DNA from: CAYZJV01 sp049310885 | GTDB lineage: Bacteria > Spirochaetota > Spirochaetia > Sphaerochaetales > Sphaerochaetaceae | Reading direction: 5' to 3' | Length of the DNA stretch: 64,000 nucleotides | NCBI RefSeq assembly: GCF_049310885.1 | Contig: NZ_JBMDYO010000006.1 | Coordinates: 82,585-146,584, forward strand | Part shown: in pieces, positions 1 to 8,693 of the stretch | How positions within the stretch are numbered: the first letter of the stretch is position 1 | Layout of the letters: each line of letters starts with the position of its first letter | Notes under the pieces: generated by a model | What the model was told of the DNA's origin: nothing | The model's input: only the letters and a program-made list of their open reading frames with translations | Database searches by the model: none | Position numbers and translations under genes: made by a program

Positions 1-75
1 CAGTACATTACCGGAATGCAGAATATTCGAGATGTCATTCCTTACCCACGGGCGGCAAAACAAGCCGACTTCTAG
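1..75 (+). CDS. asnS: asparaginyl-tRNA synthetase, C-terminal end (partial)
   Basis: The window opens inside a gene. Frame 1 reads 24 codons to a TAG at 73-75 and includes QYITGMQNIRDVIPYPR. This is the end of class II motif 3 in the AspRS/AsnRS/LysRS subgroup; the NIRDVIPxPR form is typical of asparaginyl-tRNA synthetase, whereas bacterial AspRS usually has SIRDVIAFPK. The enzyme charges tRNA-Asn in the cytoplasm. All upstream domains lie outside the window, so a non-discriminating AspRS cannot be fully excluded. The gene is convergent with the LuxR-type gene that follows. Confidence 0.75.
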   Translation, partial: QYITGMQNIRDVIPYPRAAKQADF

Positions 76-80
76 GATTT

Positions 81-704
81 CTAGGGGAGCATGGAATTCA
101 ACACAGCATAGATAGCCAATTGCTGTAGCGACCGTGCTCCCGTTTTCATATAGAGATTTCTCTTATAGGTAATTACTGTGTGTTGTGATAAGCCCATTCC
201 ATAGGCTATCTGCTTTACCGAATCTCCACAGGCAATCCTCTCGAGGACCTCCCTCTCCCGCATTGTTATAGGATGAGGGGATTTTTCCGATACTCCCATG
301 AACAGTGGACTATGTTCATACACTGCATTGAGATTCAAAACACGTCCTATGGTTTGCATACAACCGGTGAGTATCGTTGTGATGACAGGTATTCCTTGTG
401 GACTTTTCAAACCACTACCTATGCGGACACTCGGAGACACAACCGCTACGATGGATTGACTTACCGCTTTTGCTATATGAGAGTCCTCCAAGTCACGATT
501 GAAAGAATCCAGATCATTTTTAGAGCAGATGATAGGTACCCATACCGAAATGGAATCTTCTTGCCTTATCTGTATAGGCGCTCCGTTTCCGAATACCATG
601 GTCTCTATCGTGATTTGCCCACGAAAGAATGGGAGGAACCAATACCGGAATGTTTCCAATATAATCCTATTGCTAGCTGATATCATAAGGTGTCTTTCTT
701 GCAC
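81..704 (-). CDS. LuxR-family transcriptional regulator
   Basis: A 207-residue protein whose last 60 residues form a LuxR/NarL-type helix-turn-helix (MREREVLERIACGDSVKQIA, then GLSQHTVITYKRNLYMKTGA, residues 148-190). The first 145 residues do not look like a CheY receiver: no phospho-acceptor aspartate or conserved lysine pattern is evident. It may therefore bind a ligand or partner rather than be phosphorylated. The start is uncertain: GTG at 704 gives 207 residues and ATG at 686 gives 201; neither has a good Shine-Dalgarno. The gene stands alone between asnS (convergent) and the YaiI-like gene upstream. Its target is unknown; the name rests on the C-terminal domain only. Confidence 0.75.
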   Translation of the reverse strand: MQERHLMISASNRIILETFRYWFLPFFRGQITIETMVFGNGAPIQIRQEDSISVWVPIICSKNDLDSFNRDLEDSHIAKAVSQSIVAVVSPSVRIGSGLKSPQGIPVITTILTGCMQTIGRVLNLNAVYEHSPLFMGVSEKSPHPITMREREVLERIACGDSVKQIAYGMGLSQHTVITYKRNLYMKTGARSLQQLAIYAVLNSMLP

Positions 705-740
705 ACCCCATTAACGGAAACAAAGGTGATTCTGCTTCAG

Positions 741-1265
741 CTAATCGGTTCCACGAACCTTGAGCATCCGTGTCAGTTCCCTATCGAGTGCATTGGCGAA
801 CGCTTGGATATCGCGAGGCCCCATTGGTCTTGTCTTCTCAACAAACACTCCATACTCGCGCAATTCTGTCATAAGATTTCTCATAGATAGGCGTTCTTTA
901 ACTGTCTCCTTCGTATAGGATCCCCCACGATCATCGATAACCACCATGCCGAGTTCAGCTAGTCGTGTAGCCAATGGTATATCACGGGTAATGGCAAGAG
1001 CTCCCTCTCCTCCGAGTTCCACCAATAGGTCATCGGCACTATCATCACCCTTCTCCACCACAATCATCTTGACTAGGGGAATACCATCAGGATCCAATAG
1101 ACCTTTCTTCTCCAATGCAACCACATCAGGCAATGGACGATCTGCTGCAAAAATGGAGGATACCCTCCTTTTAACCACAGCCTTGAGGATAATTGTTCTC
1201 AGCTGACGGGGACAGGAGTCCGCATCGACATACAAAGCTGCCAGGGGTGTCTTGTGTTCAACCAT
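741..1265 (-). CDS. YaiI/YqxD family protein (UPF0178, DUF188)
   Basis: A 174-residue cytoplasmic protein with the family signature near the N-terminus (LYVDADSCPRQLRTIILKAV), a central segment with KGDDSADDLL and ALAITRDIPLA, and DDRGGSYTKETVKERLSMRN. This matches YaiI/YqxD over its full usual length of 150-175 residues. The fold is PIN/NYN-like with conserved acidic residues, so a nuclease role has been suggested, but the function is not established. The gene lies head-to-head with the phosphofructokinase gene, with about 135 bp between them. Confidence 0.88.
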   Translation of the reverse strand: MVEHKTPLAALYVDADSCPRQLRTIILKAVVKRRVSSIFAADRPLPDVVALEKKGLLDPDGIPLVKMIVVEKGDDSADDLLVELGGEGALAITRDIPLATRLAELGMVVIDDRGGSYTKETVKERLSMRNLMTELREYGVFVEKTRPMGPRDIQAFANALDRELTRMLKVRGTD

Positions 1266-1328
1266 GCGACTACCTTACCGGTCTTACCTTCATACGTCAA
1301 TCCACAGGAGCCAAACCGATGGGTGCTC

Positions 1329-1358
1329 TTGAATCTCGTTGCGTAAAAATTATATAAT
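1329..1358 (+). promoter_or_regulatory. sigma-70-type promoter for PPi-phosphofructokinase
   Basis: TTGAAT at 1329-1334 and a perfect TATAAT at 1353-1358 are separated by 18 bp. The transcript would start near 1365 and give a leader of about 36 nt with AGGAG just before the ATG at 1401. It lies in the gap between the divergent YaiI-like gene and the kinase gene. The assignment is by inspection only. Confidence 0.5.
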
Positions 1359-1400
1359 TTTGGGACATACCTATCCTTAACCTACCATAGGAGTGCATCG

Positions 1401-3056
1401 ATGGAACAATCACCATTACAAAAAGCGCGTTATGCGTACCAGCCAAAGCTTCCCGGAATCCTTCGCGAGAAGATCACCTCCCTTGAGATCGTAAAGGGAG
1501 AGAAGACTGCTTCTGCTACTGACCAACAGGATATCAAGAGCCTGTTTCCCCATACGTACGGTCTTCCAAGAGTTTCCTTCGCAAAGGGTGACAGTAATGC
1601 TACCACCAAAAAAATCAATGTTGGTGTTGTGCTCTCAGGAGGACAAGCTCCCGGTGGACATAACGTCATAAGCGGTCTCTACGATGCTATCAAGGGAGCC
1701 AACAAAGATTCCAAACTTATTGGGTTCCTTGGAGGACCATCCGGTATACTCAATGACGAGACACTGGAATTCACCGATGAATTCATCGACGGTTACCGCA
1801 ACACCGGAGGATTCGATATTATCGGAAGCGGTAGGACCAAGTTGGAAAGCAAGGAACAATTCGCCATATGTGCTAAAGTGTGCCATAAACACGATATCAG
1901 TGCATTGGTGATAATCGGCGGAGATGATTCCAACACAAACGCGGCAGTCCTCGCGGAATACTTTTTGCAGACCGATGCAGGAATATCTGTCGTCGGTTGT
2001 CCAAAAACTATCGATGGCGATCTGAAGAACGAATTTATTGAGATTTCCTTTGGATTCGATACTGCCACAAAAACCTATAGTGAGTTGATCGGAAACCTGA
2101 TGCGTGATGCCAATAGTTCCAAGAAATATTGGCACTTCATTAAATTAATGGGACGCAGCGCCAGTCATATCGCTTTGGAATGTGCCTTACGAACCCAACC
2201 CAATGCCTGTCTAATCAGTGAAGAGATCGAGGCAAATGCAAGCAGTTTGGAGGAAGTTGTCGATTACTTGGTCAATATCATAGCTAAGCGAGCGGACAAT
2301 GGACTCGATTACGGAATCATCTTGATTCCCGAAGGTGTTGTGGAATTCATCCCAGAAGTCAAAGCCTTGATTGCTGAGCTGAATACACTTCTGGCAAAAG
2401 AGACCTCCGCTTACGGCGATCTGAAGACATGGAATGAACAGTATGCATTTGTAGCCGACCGATTGGGAGACGCTACAAAGGCAGCATTCTCATCGTTACC
2501 AGTCGACATCCAGAAACAACTTCTTATGGATAGAGATCCTCATGGAAATGTTCAAGTCTCCCGTATCGAGACTGAAAAGATGCTTATCCAGATGGTCGAT
2601 GCAAAACTTGCAAAGTTGAAAAAAGAGGGTACCTACAAGGGCAAGTTCACTGGTTTGAATCATTTCTTCGGTTATGAAGGCCGCTGTGCGTTCCCCTCGA
2701 ATTTCGATGCGGACTATTGCTATAGCCTTGGTTACAATGCATATCTGCTCTTGGCTAACGATTGCAGTGGATATATCTCATCGGTTACCAACCTTACCGC
2801 TCCGGCGAATGAATGGAAGGCGGGAGGATTCCCCATTACGATGATGATGAACATGGAAAAGCGACATGGGGAGATGAAACCGGTAATCAAGAAAGCCCTC
2901 GTAGAACTCGACGGTGCTCCTTTCCGTTATTTCGCTTCCCACAGAGACACATGGGCAGAAGAGACATCTTTCCTCTTCCCTGGAGCTATTCAGTACTTCG
3001 GCCCTTCCGAAGTATGCGATCTTACCACAAAGACGCTAGTTCTTGAGCAAGAGTAG
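1401..3056 (+). CDS. pfp: pyrophosphate--fructose-6-phosphate 1-phosphotransferase (long, plant-beta-like PFP)
   Basis: This enzyme phosphorylates fructose 6-phosphate with pyrophosphate instead of ATP, reversibly, in cytoplasmic glycolysis. The protein has 551 residues, the length of the long PFP class found in spirochaetes, Chlamydia and plants. Visible motifs are SGGQAPGGHN (79-88), GGDDSNTN (173-180) and PKTIDGDLKN (201-210). The second aspartate in GGDD and the lysine after DGDL mark PPi rather than ATP use. The start is supported by AGGAG eight bases upstream. A strong terminator follows at 3080, so the gene is probably transcribed alone. It points to a glycolysis that saves ATP at the phosphofructokinase step. 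Confidence 0.95.
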   Translation: MEQSPLQKARYAYQPKLPGILREKITSLEIVKGEKTASATDQQDIKSLFPHTYGLPRVSFAKGDSNATTKKINVGVVLSGGQAPGGHNVISGLYDAIKGANKDSKLIGFLGGPSGILNDETLEFTDEFIDGYRNTGGFDIIGSGRTKLESKEQFAICAKVCHKHDISALVIIGGDDSNTNAAVLAEYFLQTDAGISVVGCPKTIDGDLKNEFIEISFGFDTATKTYSELIGNLMRDANSSKKYWHFIKLMGRSASHIALECALRTQPNACLISEEIEANASSLEEVVDYLVNIIAKRADNGLDYGIILIPEGVVEFIPEVKALIAELNTLLAKETSAYGDLKTWNEQYAFVADRLGDATKAAFSSLPVDIQKQLLMDRDPHGNVQVSRIETEKMLIQMVDAKLAKLKKEGTYKGKFTGLNHFFGYEGRCAFPSNFDADYCYSLGYNAYLLLANDCSGYISSVTNLTAPANEWKAGGFPITMMMNMEKRHGEMKPVIKKALVELDGAPFRYFASHRDTWAEETSFLFPGAIQYFGPSEVCDLTTKTLVLEQE

Positions 3057-3079
3057 CTTCAAACACGTGTTTAATATCG

Positions 3080-3120
3080 ACCTCCGTAGGATATAAGTCT
3101 ATTCTGCGGAGGTTTTTTTT
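3080..3120 (+). terminator. intrinsic terminator after pfp
   Basis: ACCTCCG pairs with CGGAGGT (3080-3086 with 3107-3113), the stem continues inward through weaker pairs, and eight T residues follow. It lies 25 bp after the stop codon of the phosphofructokinase gene. Confidence 0.85.
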
Positions 3121-3195
3121 CGGATAATATCTATTTGATAAAATTTTATCGCTTTACGATGAAGTTGGTGCTACCATATTCCTAGGGGGAATACT

Positions 3196-3945
3196 ATGGA
3201 ACTATATCAAAAGATCTTTTCCGTATTCGCCGAAGAGGCAGACCGTAGCTTAATCGATGAGATCCATATGGGTTTAGGCTACACAATGGTAACTTTACAG
3301 GACGGCAGAAGTGGTATATGTGTCACCTGGTGCGACCAGAGTCGGGCGTATATGGTAAATACCGACCCAAATGATTATGAAGGGCGTTCGGCATTACAGT
3401 TGCTTCGACATATCAAGGATGGAGAGCATCCATTCAGTAGAATGATGGCTATAGCCTTGGTAAATGCGTTGAATCAACGATTCGCCGCCAGCCTTCCTGA
3501 GACACCGCATGATTGGGCTAAGAGGCTTGATCTGGGAGAAGGGGCTGCAGTTGCCATGATCGGACATTTCTCTCCGGTATCAATGCGATTCGAGGAGATT
3601 GGAAGCACGGTCAGGATATTGGATCTTGGAAGAAACATCGGAGATCCAGATCAGTTCTATCCTTGGGCAATCAAGGAAGCCGACCTTCTTGCGGTCACTG
3701 CAACCAGCTTGGTGAACGGTACACTAGAACAGATTCTCGACAGATTCAAGGAGAGAACTCTCCCGGTATTGTTGATGGGACCGTCAACCATTCTCCATCC
3801 CGAGGTCTATGAAGACTTGCCGATCAATTATCTTGCAGGAAGTGCTGTCGTTGCAAAAAACGATATGCTAAAGGCCGTACGGAATGGACGAGGGACTCTG
3901 GATATCCATCACCAGGCAAAAAAGGTCTACCTGAATCTCGGATAG
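3196..3945 (+). CDS. DUF4213/DUF364 protein (putative heavy-metal chelation family)
   Basis: A 249-residue soluble protein. Residues 1-95 resemble DUF4213 (IHMGLGYTMVTL, then NALNQR), and the remainder resembles DUF364: VAMIGHFSPVS (about 120), DLLAVTATSLVNGTLEQIL and LLMGPSTILHPEV. The C-terminal half has a Rossmann-like fold in known members and is often found near metal or corrinoid genes, but no reaction is established. GGGGGA precedes the ATG by six bases. It is flanked by the pfp terminator and by a convergent ROK gene and shows no clear operon partner. Confidence 0.8.
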   Translation: MELYQKIFSVFAEEADRSLIDEIHMGLGYTMVTLQDGRSGICVTWCDQSRAYMVNTDPNDYEGRSALQLLRHIKDGEHPFSRMMAIALVNALNQRFAASLPETPHDWAKRLDLGEGAAVAMIGHFSPVSMRFEEIGSTVRILDLGRNIGDPDQFYPWAIKEADLLAVTATSLVNGTLEQILDRFKERTLPVLLMGPSTILHPEVYEDLPINYLAGSAVVAKNDMLKAVRNGRGTLDIHHQAKKVYLNLG

Positions 3946-4044
3946 CGAACAGATTTTTTATTCAGACATCTCGACATCTTCACTTTCTTGTCCTTCGACC
4001 AATCCGCTCCAAGCTCATCCATGCGTTTATGTTGTTACAGAACT

Positions 4045-5208
4045 CTAGTTCGATGCGATATCGATGATTTGGTCCCAAAGCAAAAGATGATCTGTTCTTT
4101 CAGCAGAGAGCTTGGGTACGGAATAGAGTTTCTGCAGGAACATCATTGCAGCCCCTTTGGCCGCTGAATGGGGGTCGAAATGCTCTACATCCAAGATACA
4201 ACCAATCCTTTCTAAGGCTCCCAAGAATTGGGGAACCTCCTCCTCTAATACCGTGATGAATCCCGTATAACCGGCAAACGGCTCACCTTGGATAAAACAC
4301 TTCTGTGGATCCAGTGTCGAAACCACTGGAACAAGGGAGGAAAAGAAATCCTTTATAAACAGCCGATAACCGACTGGGTTCTTCGCGATATGCGAATAGA
4401 GATCACCTGGTAGCCCACTTTGACCTTCAAGTCCAGTCCTCCAGGAATTGGTAACCATCTCACCTGCATTCCAATTATGTCCAGCATATACCCGATTTTG
4501 GATAGCGATTCCTATACCTATTCCCAGACTATCGCTTTTTACGTATCCCTTTCCCGGCTCATGGTAGACTCCGAAAATACACAGAAAATCCTCCAACTGT
4601 TCTTTTCTATGGATTCCCAACTGTAACCACGTATAACAATTGGCATCATTGTCTACCAAGATGGGAAAGGAGAGCCTACTCGCCAGGTTTTCTCCCAGTG
4701 GATAGTCGTGAATATCGAGAGGAAGAGAATGAATGATAATACCCGCAGAAGAGTCTACCGCACCAGGTACACTAAGACAGAGAGCCAATATCGGCCTACG
4801 GAGTCGTTCCAGAACCCTACCTGCCGTTTTTAGTATTCCGAGAACAACCTTAGCCAGGTCGATCTTCGAAAAATTTCCTGAATGGGTATGCAGGACATTC
4901 CCAACGATATCCATCACTACGAGATGGAATACGCCCGGTTGTAAATCAATACCAATAACACAGCCAAATTGGGCATTCAACTGCAAGCCGACTCTGCGAC
5001 GACCACCTTTATCACTTCCCGCCAGCAATTGCCCTTCATAGAGTACCTGTGATTCTATCAATGAACTGACGATATTGGTAACCGTGGAACGATAAAGTCC
5101 CAACATATCGGCAATTTCGACCCGACTGATACCTGGATTCTGCCAGATAGTTCTGGTTATAAGCGCGGTATTAGCGTTCCTTTGGTATTTGTTATTGTTG
5201 ATTCCCAT
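4045..5208 (-). CDS. ROK-family transcriptional regulator lacking the zinc motif
   Basis: A 387-residue NagC/XylR-like protein. Residues 12-55 form a winged helix (ISRVEIADMLGLYRSTVTNI). The ROK fold follows, with VIGIDLQPGVFHLVVMDIVG, ALCLSVPGAVDSS and LVDNDANCYTWLQLG. The usual zinc site is absent: there is no CxCGxxGC motif, and the usual GEIGH is replaced by GEMVTNSW. It is therefore an atypical ROK repressor whose sugar response may differ. It is the last gene of a minus-strand unit, 22 bp after the alcohol dehydrogenase, so local control of that gene is likely but inferred. Confidence 0.85.
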   Translation of the reverse strand: MGINNNKYQRNANTALITRTIWQNPGISRVEIADMLGLYRSTVTNIVSSLIESQVLYEGQLLAGSDKGGRRRVGLQLNAQFGCVIGIDLQPGVFHLVVMDIVGNVLHTHSGNFSKIDLAKVVLGILKTAGRVLERLRRPILALCLSVPGAVDSSAGIIIHSLPLDIHDYPLGENLASRLSFPILVDNDANCYTWLQLGIHRKEQLEDFLCIFGVYHEPGKGYVKSDSLGIGIGIAIQNRVYAGHNWNAGEMVTNSWRTGLEGQSGLPGDLYSHIAKNPVGYRLFIKDFFSSLVPVVSTLDPQKCFIQGEPFAGYTGFITVLEEEVPQFLGALERIGCILDVEHFDPHSAAKGAAMMFLQKLYSVPKLSAERTDHLLLWDQIIDIASN

Positions 5209-5230
5209 AGGCTTTCAACACATCATACCA

Positions 5231-6403
5231 TCAAAGAAGTGCTTCAAGTAGGGAAATCGTTTGTTCTTGTGTTAATTTCACGGGGGAATTCCGACTGGCA
5301 TCCTTCGATCCAATAGCGACCAGCTCTTCTTTAGTGAAACCATAATCACGCAGTGGTGGCAATTTTGCCAAACGCACCATTTGAGCCATATGTTCAATAA
5401 CCCCTTCAGGTCCATCGACATGCCACAAGGCTGCTATCTTGGTCAACTTCTGTAAAAAGCTACTGTCCTGACCATGCTCCTTTGCAGCCAATACCATAGC
5501 TTTGTGGATAGGAACGATGAGGTTACCGCAGATCACCCCATGGGGAATACTATGGAGACCACCGATCGGTCCTGCAAAGCCATGGACATAGCCGAGACCT
5601 GCATTGGCTATCGCAACTCCAGATATATATGCTGCATACGCCATATCGGAACGTGCATCGAGATCATCCAGATTACCTTCCAACAATTTTGGTAAGGCAT
5701 TACCAACCAAAGCAATAGCTTCCAATGCAAGCGAGTCTATGAATGTATTCGATTTCACCGATACATAGGCCTCTAGGAGTTGGGTGAGTGCATCTAAGGC
5801 AGATGCCGCTGTTACTGTTTGTGGTACGGTAATGGCCAGTGAAGGATCCACTACCACCAGATCAGGGATATAGGAATCGTGACGCAACGATTTCTTGAAG
5901 CCATTCGGTCCTACTTGGGCTATTACTGCATTCTTTGTTGCTTCGCTTCCAGTACCAGCAGTAGTAGGAACGGCAAATAGAGGCAATCGACCGGGTGGAG
6001 GGGTAAGATCACCCACTCCTTCTAGGAAACGCTTTACAGAAATTCTTTCTGTTGTTCTAGCAAGATACTTCGCCATGACTGCAACAGCTTTGGCACTATC
6101 AAGGGCACTTCCTCCCCCTACGCCGACTACAACATCACAACCATCGGAGAGGCAGCTATGTGATAATTCATCGATAGAACCAACCGAGGGCTCCCCTGAG
6201 ACAGGATATGTGAGTACGGAGACTTCGCAATCCTTACACTGTTGGAGAAATGCACTGCATCGACTCCCCTGTAAAAAGGTCTTGCTGGCTACCAACGCAA
6301 CAGTATGATACCCCAATTTAGCAAGATGTGAGGCCAGATCATCGAATACACCTGCACCAAAAGAGAGTGAACCGGTTGCAGCAATAGAGAAACGGGCATC
6401 CAT
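5231..6403 (-). CDS. iron-containing alcohol dehydrogenase
   Basis: A 390-residue NAD(P)-dependent group III dehydrogenase interconverting an alcohol and an aldehyde or ketone. It has VGVGGGSALDSAKAVAV (about 93-109) for nucleotide binding, AVPTTAGTGSEATKNAV (about 145), and a His-rich metal region HGFAGPIGGLHSIPHG (about 271-287). The substrate cannot be read from sequence; butanol, lactaldehyde or glycerol-type enzymes share this pattern. GGGAG lies six bases before the ATG, three bases after the yhbY stop. The ROK gene follows, suggesting a sugar- or polyol-linked role. Confidence 0.88.
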   Translation of the reverse strand: MDARFSIAATGSLSFGAGVFDDLASHLAKLGYHTVALVASKTFLQGSRCSAFLQQCKDCEVSVLTYPVSGEPSVGSIDELSHSCLSDGCDVVVGVGGGSALDSAKAVAVMAKYLARTTERISVKRFLEGVGDLTPPPGRLPLFAVPTTAGTGSEATKNAVIAQVGPNGFKKSLRHDSYIPDLVVVDPSLAITVPQTVTAASALDALTQLLEAYVSVKSNTFIDSLALEAIALVGNALPKLLEGNLDDLDARSDMAYAAYISGVAIANAGLGYVHGFAGPIGGLHSIPHGVICGNLIVPIHKAMVLAAKEHGQDSSFLQKLTKIAALWHVDGPEGVIEHMAQMVRLAKLPPLRDYGFTKEELVAIGSKDASRNSPVKLTQEQTISLLEALL

Positions 6404-6406
6404 AAT

Positions 6407-6715
6407 CTACTCCCGGGTAATGGTCTTCGGTATGTGGATTAGCTGTTTGTCCTTGTCTTCATTCTGTCTGAAGATAATGGCCACATGACCGACAATGGAG
6501 ACAACTTGTGCTCCTACCCCGCTCGCAAGGGTTTCTGCCAACTGCCGCTGTTCGTCATGGAAATCCTGAAATCTAAGTTTGATTAATTCATGCGCTGAGA
6601 GAGCCTCATCCAATGCTTGGGAGACCCGCTCATCCGCACCTTGTTTGCCCACCATCACTATTGGTTTCAGATCGTGGGCCCGCTTTCGTAAAAAATTTCG
6701 CGTTGCGCTATTCAT
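6407..6715 (-). CDS. yhbY: YhbY family RNA-binding protein (CRM domain)
   Basis: A 102-residue single-domain protein of the CRS1/YhbY family. It has the N-terminal basic helix LRKRAHDLKPIVMVGKQG with the GxxG-like turn VGKQGA, followed by ELIKLRFQD and VVSIVGHVAIIFRQ. Family members bind pre-50S ribosomal RNA and help large-subunit assembly in the cytoplasm. The length is typical. It sits nine bases downstream of the acyl-CoA ligase stop and three bases before the alcohol dehydrogenase, so it is probably co-transcribed although unrelated in function. Confidence 0.9.
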   Translation of the reverse strand: MNSATRNFLRKRAHDLKPIVMVGKQGADERVSQALDEALSAHELIKLRFQDFHDEQRQLAETLASGVGAQVVSIVGHVAIIFRQNEDKDKQLIHIPKTITRE

Positions 6716-6724
6716 AGCTCGATT

Positions 6725-8479
6725 CTAACGATCCTTGTAGACTTCGGCAACTACATGGCGCTTAATCTTTTTCGTACTGGTCATTTCCAGTGGTTCATCT
6801 GCTATGGTCAATCGGGTGATTCGCTTGTATGGCAACATCTCTTTATTCACCTTATCGACAACCTCTTGCATATGAGCTTGTATCCGGGTGGTGCGCTCTC
6901 CCTCGTCTGGATAATCCTTGGTCATCCCTTCAACAAACTTTTCTGTAGGATAGATGATTACCCGAATTCCCTCACTCTTATTCTTCTTATCCACGAGATA
7001 CCCTAGGACACAAATCTGATCAATTTCATCATAGAGCTGGAACATGTCCTCTATCTCTTCGGGGAAAACGTTCTTTCCACCCTCGGTCACGATCAACGAT
7101 TTTTTGCGACCGGTAAGATAGACATAGCGGTTGGCATCGATATAACCAGCATCACCAGTATGAAGCCAACCATCCTTGTCCAAAACCTCATCGGTGGCCT
7201 CTTGATTCTTGTAATAGCCTTGCATCACCATAGGTCCCTTGACTGCAATCTCACCGATCTTTCGAGAGTCGGGGTCAAGAATCTTCATTTCCGTCCTAGG
7301 CAGGATCTTTCCTACTGAATTCTCATTGTATGCATATACGGGGTTGAGAGTGATGATTGGGCTGGTCTCCGTGAGCCCATAACCCTGTACGAAGTCGATA
7401 CCCAACTGATTGAATCTCTTGAAAGTAGAGGATGGCAATGGTCCACCTCCACTAATGCAGATACGGATATTCTCCATAGAGAGTTTGGAAAGGATTCCGT
7501 TGAACATTTTATGTCCTGGATTCACCTTAAAGACTTTCTTGATCAGTCCGCTAACGCTCATGAGGAATCGGATCAAACCATATACAACGATCCCCTTCTC
7601 ACGAATACCATTCATGAGTCCCTTTAGCATCTTGTTAAAGAGCATGGGCACGGCGAGGAACATAGTAACTTTTCCCTGCTTCAATTCCTTGAGAATCTGA
7701 GTGACAATGAGCTTCTTGCCGAATACGATCTCGGCACCAACCGAAATAGCCTCGATGAATACTGCCAACATGGTATAGGAGTGGTGTATGGGCAACAAGG
7801 CATAGAAGACATCCGATGGGTAGAGAGTCATATAGGTTTGGGCCAAATAGCAGTCAGAAACCAGGTTTGCATGCGTTAGCATGACACCTTTGGGATTACC
7901 GGTTGTTCCGCTGGTGAACAGGATTGCTGCCAGATCTGACTCTGCTACATCATGACGTTGCTGTCTCTTTCCAGCCTTCTTCTTGAAAATATAATCGGGA
8001 TGATTGGGCTCAAGGGAGATTTTTTCTTTCAGACCGACCTTGCCCGAAGCATCTATGGCATCAATCCTCTCGGCATCGACGAAAAGATGTTTCACCCCTG
8101 CGAATGTCATGAGGAAATCAATCTCTCCATCGGTCAATTGGTAATCGAGTGGGACGACTACCGCTCCTGCATACAGTGTAGCCAGATAGGCGATAGCCCA
8201 TTCGGGACTATTTTTTCCTGTCACAGCCACTTTACTATCTGGACCAACACCCGATTCCACCAGATAATCCGCAACTTGCAGTACCTTTTCCTGTACTTGA
8301 GCATAGGTGAGACTCAACTCCGAAGGACTGAATGCGGTAAAGCATTTGTTTTCGGGGTACCGTTTGCAAGTGATATTGAACATTTGGGGAAGCGTCGGCC
8401 ATTCACCGTTGAATTCGGTTCCTTTAAATTGCTGCAAAAAATCCCAGGGATTGCCCTGTTTCTTTCCAGTATCCGCCAT
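6725..8479 (-). CDS. long-chain acyl-CoA ligase / AMP-binding enzyme
   Basis: A 584-residue adenylate-forming enzyme that activates a carboxylic acid, probably a fatty acid, to its acyl-CoA through an acyl-AMP. The AMP-binding loop is TSGTTGNPKGVML (about 189), followed by YGLTETSPI (about 365) and the hinge region GDAGYIDANRYVYLTGRKK (about 440). The frame stays open 27 codons further upstream, but AGGAGG lies five bases before the ATG at 8479, so this start is preferred. It heads the unit that continues into yhbY, the alcohol dehydrogenase and the ROK gene. Chain-length preference cannot be read. Confidence 0.9.
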   Translation of the reverse strand: MADTGKKQGNPWDFLQQFKGTEFNGEWPTLPQMFNITCKRYPENKCFTAFSPSELSLTYAQVQEKVLQVADYLVESGVGPDSKVAVTGKNSPEWAIAYLATLYAGAVVVPLDYQLTDGEIDFLMTFAGVKHLFVDAERIDAIDASGKVGLKEKISLEPNHPDYIFKKKAGKRQQRHDVAESDLAAILFTSGTTGNPKGVMLTHANLVSDCYLAQTYMTLYPSDVFYALLPIHHSYTMLAVFIEAISVGAEIVFGKKLIVTQILKELKQGKVTMFLAVPMLFNKMLKGLMNGIREKGIVVYGLIRFLMSVSGLIKKVFKVNPGHKMFNGILSKLSMENIRICISGGGPLPSSTFKRFNQLGIDFVQGYGLTETSPIITLNPVYAYNENSVGKILPRTEMKILDPDSRKIGEIAVKGPMVMQGYYKNQEATDEVLDKDGWLHTGDAGYIDANRYVYLTGRKKSLIVTEGGKNVFPEEIEDMFQLYDEIDQICVLGYLVDKKNKSEGIRVIIYPTEKFVEGMTKDYPDEGERTTRIQAHMQEVVDKVNKEMLPYKRITRLTIADEPLEMTSTKKIKRHVVAEVYKDR

Positions 8480-8693
8480 AGTGCCTCCTCGATCTTCTTT
8501 CCCTCTCATGGGTAAAAATTGTCTTGGTAATATCATACGACCAAGCAACACGAAAAACAAGTCCAGAACGCTACAAAGTGTCGCTATCCGTCAATCTGTA
8601 AAAAAATATCCTCCTCATGCTGCTTCGGTACAAAGGTTGTTTCTTAGGTTGCCAATTATTGACCAAAGGTGGTCCCTGCATTACAGTTACCGC

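Noticed and set aside
8307..8693. A 129-codon in-frame extension of folC upstream of 8694
   Set aside because: It lies antisense within the acyl-CoA ligase and its promoter gap, has no FolC similarity and has no ribosome site at its start.
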